Of a stretch of 7,178 nt of DNA, positions 6,401 to 7,178 are shown one piece after another. Within the stretch, counting starts at the first letter, position 1. Every line of letters starts with the position of its first letter. The notes under the pieces were generated by a model. The model ran no database searches and was not told the origin of the DNA. It saw only the letters and a program-made list of their open reading frames with translations. Source of the stretch: Desulfamplus sp. (GTDB taxonomy: Bacteria > Desulfobacterota > Desulfobacteria > Desulfobacterales > Desulfobacteraceae). Location of the stretch: assembly GCA_015231395.1 (NCBI GenBank), contig JADGBP010000109.1, forward strand, positions 1 to 7,178, in the 5' to 3' direction. Position numbers and translations under genes: made by a program.

Positions 6401-7030
6401 AAAAAGGCGGATCGGTCAGACGCTGCCGTTCAAGAGGCACATGAAGAATTTGTCCGCTTGTACCAACAGGACATGGTCAAGCATTTTGGCGGTCTTCAAC
6501 AGCAGGTTCAGATAGTCAAAGACCGTTACTACCAACTGATCAAAAATGCCGCAAACGGAATGAGCCATGAGTATCAATTGATTGGCGGCAAGGTGGATGC
6601 AGCCCTTCGCACTCTGAAAGGGTATCCTACAGAGCTGAATATACAGAACCAAAAAAAACTGGATGATCTGAAGCGGCACTGCTCAGACCGGGTCATTAAA
6701 GAGCCTGTGCTGGAATATTCCATTAGCTGCAAAAACTGTGGTTATTCCCTGTCTGACATCCTGAACTATACCGCACTGGCTCCGACCAGGGATAGCGAAT
6801 GCCTGATTATTCAAAGCAGCTTTATCACGGAAGCTCCCAAGCCGGAACCTACAACTGATGGTGGGGGGAAACAACCGCCTGTGCCCAAGAAACCACGCAA
6901 AGTACGTTTTCAAGTCGTCAGTAAAGTGATGACAGTGCAGGAATACAAAGTGCTCCTTACTGCTCAACTTACATCATTGGCAGCTGCCAGACCCGATGAA
7001 GAGATCGAACTCGAAATAGAAACTTTATGA
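3404..7030 (+). CDS. brxC: BREX system P-loop protein BrxC, 1208 aa
   Basis: Large ATPase at the core of BREX, required for both phage restriction and host DNA methylation in studied type 1 systems; acts in the cytoplasm with BrxB, PglX and PglZ. Walker A is GFYGSGKS at 67-74 (3602-3625), preceded by VWLS, the signature BrxC/PglY arrangement. Walker B is VVFVFDEASE at 249-258 with D254 and E255 as the Mg2+ and catalytic acids. ATP-binding-region landmarks continue with VTDRF (the loop after N-x-x-x-S-Q-L-T-K). The long middle is mostly helical, and a charged helical stretch covers about 970-1060. Near the C-terminus SCKNCGYS places a CxxC (C1109, C1112), and a Pro/Lys-rich linker at about 1146-1166 leads to a short final domain. 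The length of about 1200 aa is normal for the family. ATG 3404 follows AAGAGG (3392-3397) at 6 nt. The frame is intact, so the protein should be functional. Confidence 0.97.
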   Translation: MTTINKILTLDLQEDIKNVIDLEDHSELEIQQEIESYIVTEGIGRHLYNFTNHFTSNIKETGVWLSGFYGSGKSYFGKMLGYIIDNPIINGTPARERFIPRLKGVADESLIENSIRNLEAINSRVVFLDIAKQNTDKGLAFTLFTNLLKNLGFRDDLYGYMEFDLFIDGKLDEFKKIVKSSEGKDWNQLKTSNRQVAKIMRKVFTEMGYSEADYDDTQKVYSSAIEDFSASKFKAELEKYLKYRPEETVVFVFDEASEAISQQKFTLLDLEGISEALSSISNKVWTIAIAQEKLDDVINNANVNRSQLTKVTDRFKTKLHLESTEVDVIIRSRLLRKTETGHQQLVDYYKDNEGLISDATNLKSSFPTRTADAQEFAIYYPFHKYQLDILQKFLFSSNALVATQIAARGMIITTFDVLRKQMREKELYRFTPGYSICTEAQTAPPIGLVNKYDTAKKILNERSSNIDGEKLLKTIHLLADSEVVSPTVENITKSYISDITAYYDVKPFIEGALELLLEAKVLLLSNNNYKITSDLEGKLLEEMKDFDVELFSKKRSLINCIKDYKLFSQIAAFNDGTDSFKFSVLSDQDDELSGPGNKQLKLTVYSLFNISENRQDFIETLKLDTQYKKDLMTLVPDTSDFSIIDKLIGEVSRYSYMEEKYSNESDPAKRQIIRDFSIIREEKEKNLRVKIEKAYRNASLVYLFDEHLLNPDSFKATITDIQRKLIKNIYTKRLASSLSEGVVSKIFSSGKGSLSKLFSGDDFKFFDTHGNFTGEHLKVVEEINVKIKSKYVDGRTLESDLSGAPWGYSFGTIVSTLAALLRAGRLSVKYNGDIWYSHEKNGIQDAFTNATKFKSASFKSITATLSATQKNQAVQLLMDLDIESHTRRKVDWNTNDFDLADSIRHMADHFIGALTTLNETVEGFETLFPAVADQKKVLLIFAGKITESNYIEKVEYLLTNSDQFGGSIQTILKAQKFIKKNFSRVKEFKHFIEEVISELKKADRSDAAVQEAHEEFVRLYQQDMVKHFGGLQQQVQIVKDRYYQLIKNAANGMSHEYQLIGGKVDAALRTLKGYPTELNIQNQKKLDDLKRHCSDRVIKEPVLEYSISCKNCGYSLSDILNYTALAPTRDSECLIIQSSFITEAPKPEPTTDGGGKQPPVPKKPRKVRFQVVSKVMTVQEYKVLLTAQLTSLAAARPDEEIELEIETL

Positions 7031-7178
7031 CAGGATTTTAGCATATGAAACGAGTGTAGCCTTTTTGAAATATAGCATAATCACTTAAAAATAGAGCATA
7101 TTAGAAAGAAAATGCTTGCAAAATCTTCTTTGTTGCAGCAGTAGAATATTTGATTGCGAAGCTTGGGTTCATACCCCG
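7031..7178. other. Intergenic DNA after brxC, no gene start seen
   Basis: The only ATG close to brxC with a coding direction match (7045) gives a four-codon frame. There is no GC-rich hairpin with a T-run, so no clear terminator. The stretch is AT-rich and holds a near-perfect 12-bp direct repeat (7068-7100). The expected pglX does not start here. Confidence 0.6.
7068..7100 (+). repeat. 12-bp direct repeat at 21-bp spacing downstream of brxC
   Basis: AAATATAGCATA (7068-7079) and AAATAGAGCATA (7089-7100) match at 11 of 12 positions and start 21 bp apart, two helical turns. This could be an operator pair for whatever follows the window. Confidence 0.45.

Noticed and set aside
7045..7059. ATG just after brxC as a start of the next gene
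   Set aside because: The frame stops after four codons.
7120..7178. Possible tRNA 3' part ending in GGGTTCATACCCC at the right edge
   Set aside because: The T-loop would have T where A58 is nearly invariant, and no anticodon or D arm with proper stem and 7-nt loop can be placed upstream.
1..7178. CRISPR array
   Set aside because: No series of regularly spaced direct repeats is present; all repeats seen are pairs.

Overview
The window is dominated by the front half of a BREX phage-defence operon. Reading left to right on the + strand after about 1.8 kb of accessory DNA, it holds a small excisionase-type helix-turn-helix gene (1860-2042), brxA (2061-2861), brxB (2845-3393) and brxC (3404-7030). 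The genes share one strand and are tightly packed: an 18-nt gap, a 17-nt overlap and a 10-nt gap. The order brxA-brxB-brxC is that of type 1 BREX, although types 5 and 6 start the same way. The genes that would settle the type (pglX methyltransferase, pglZ, brxL or others) are not in the window. The last 148 bases contain no gene start, so the next BREX gene is not directly coupled to brxC.

The left part (1-1859) is AT-rich accessory DNA. It opens with the last 44 codons of a tyrosine recombinase, including the conserved His and the Tyr nucleophile. The 3' end of this piece is present twice, 135 bp apart, which indicates a partial tandem duplication. A 193-aa protein of unknown function (218-799) follows. 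Then come about 1060 bp without a convincing gene. This stretch carries a 335-bp MITE-like element (36-bp terminal inverted repeats, 6-bp target duplication CAATAT), a 104-bp hairpin repeat with a 10-bp GC-rich core stem, several other inverted repeats, and the presumed promoter region of the BREX operon.

The promoter region has organised structure. A TTGACT/TATAGT promoter candidate is followed by TTTAAGCC repeated at 10-bp spacing, and a 13-bp word recurs in inverted orientation on both sides of the promoter candidates. These are plausible operators for the 60-aa HTH protein, which may be the regulator of this BREX locus in place of the more familiar WYL-type BrxR. This is inference.

By family knowledge, BrxA, BrxB and the ATPase BrxC work with the methyltransferase PglX and the phosphatase-like PglZ to mark host DNA and block phage replication. 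The recombinase remnant and the insertion elements point to a defence island or other mobile region. The host is a bacterium with moderate GC in the brx genes and Shine-Dalgarno initiation, probably a Gram-negative. The sequence does not fix the phylum.
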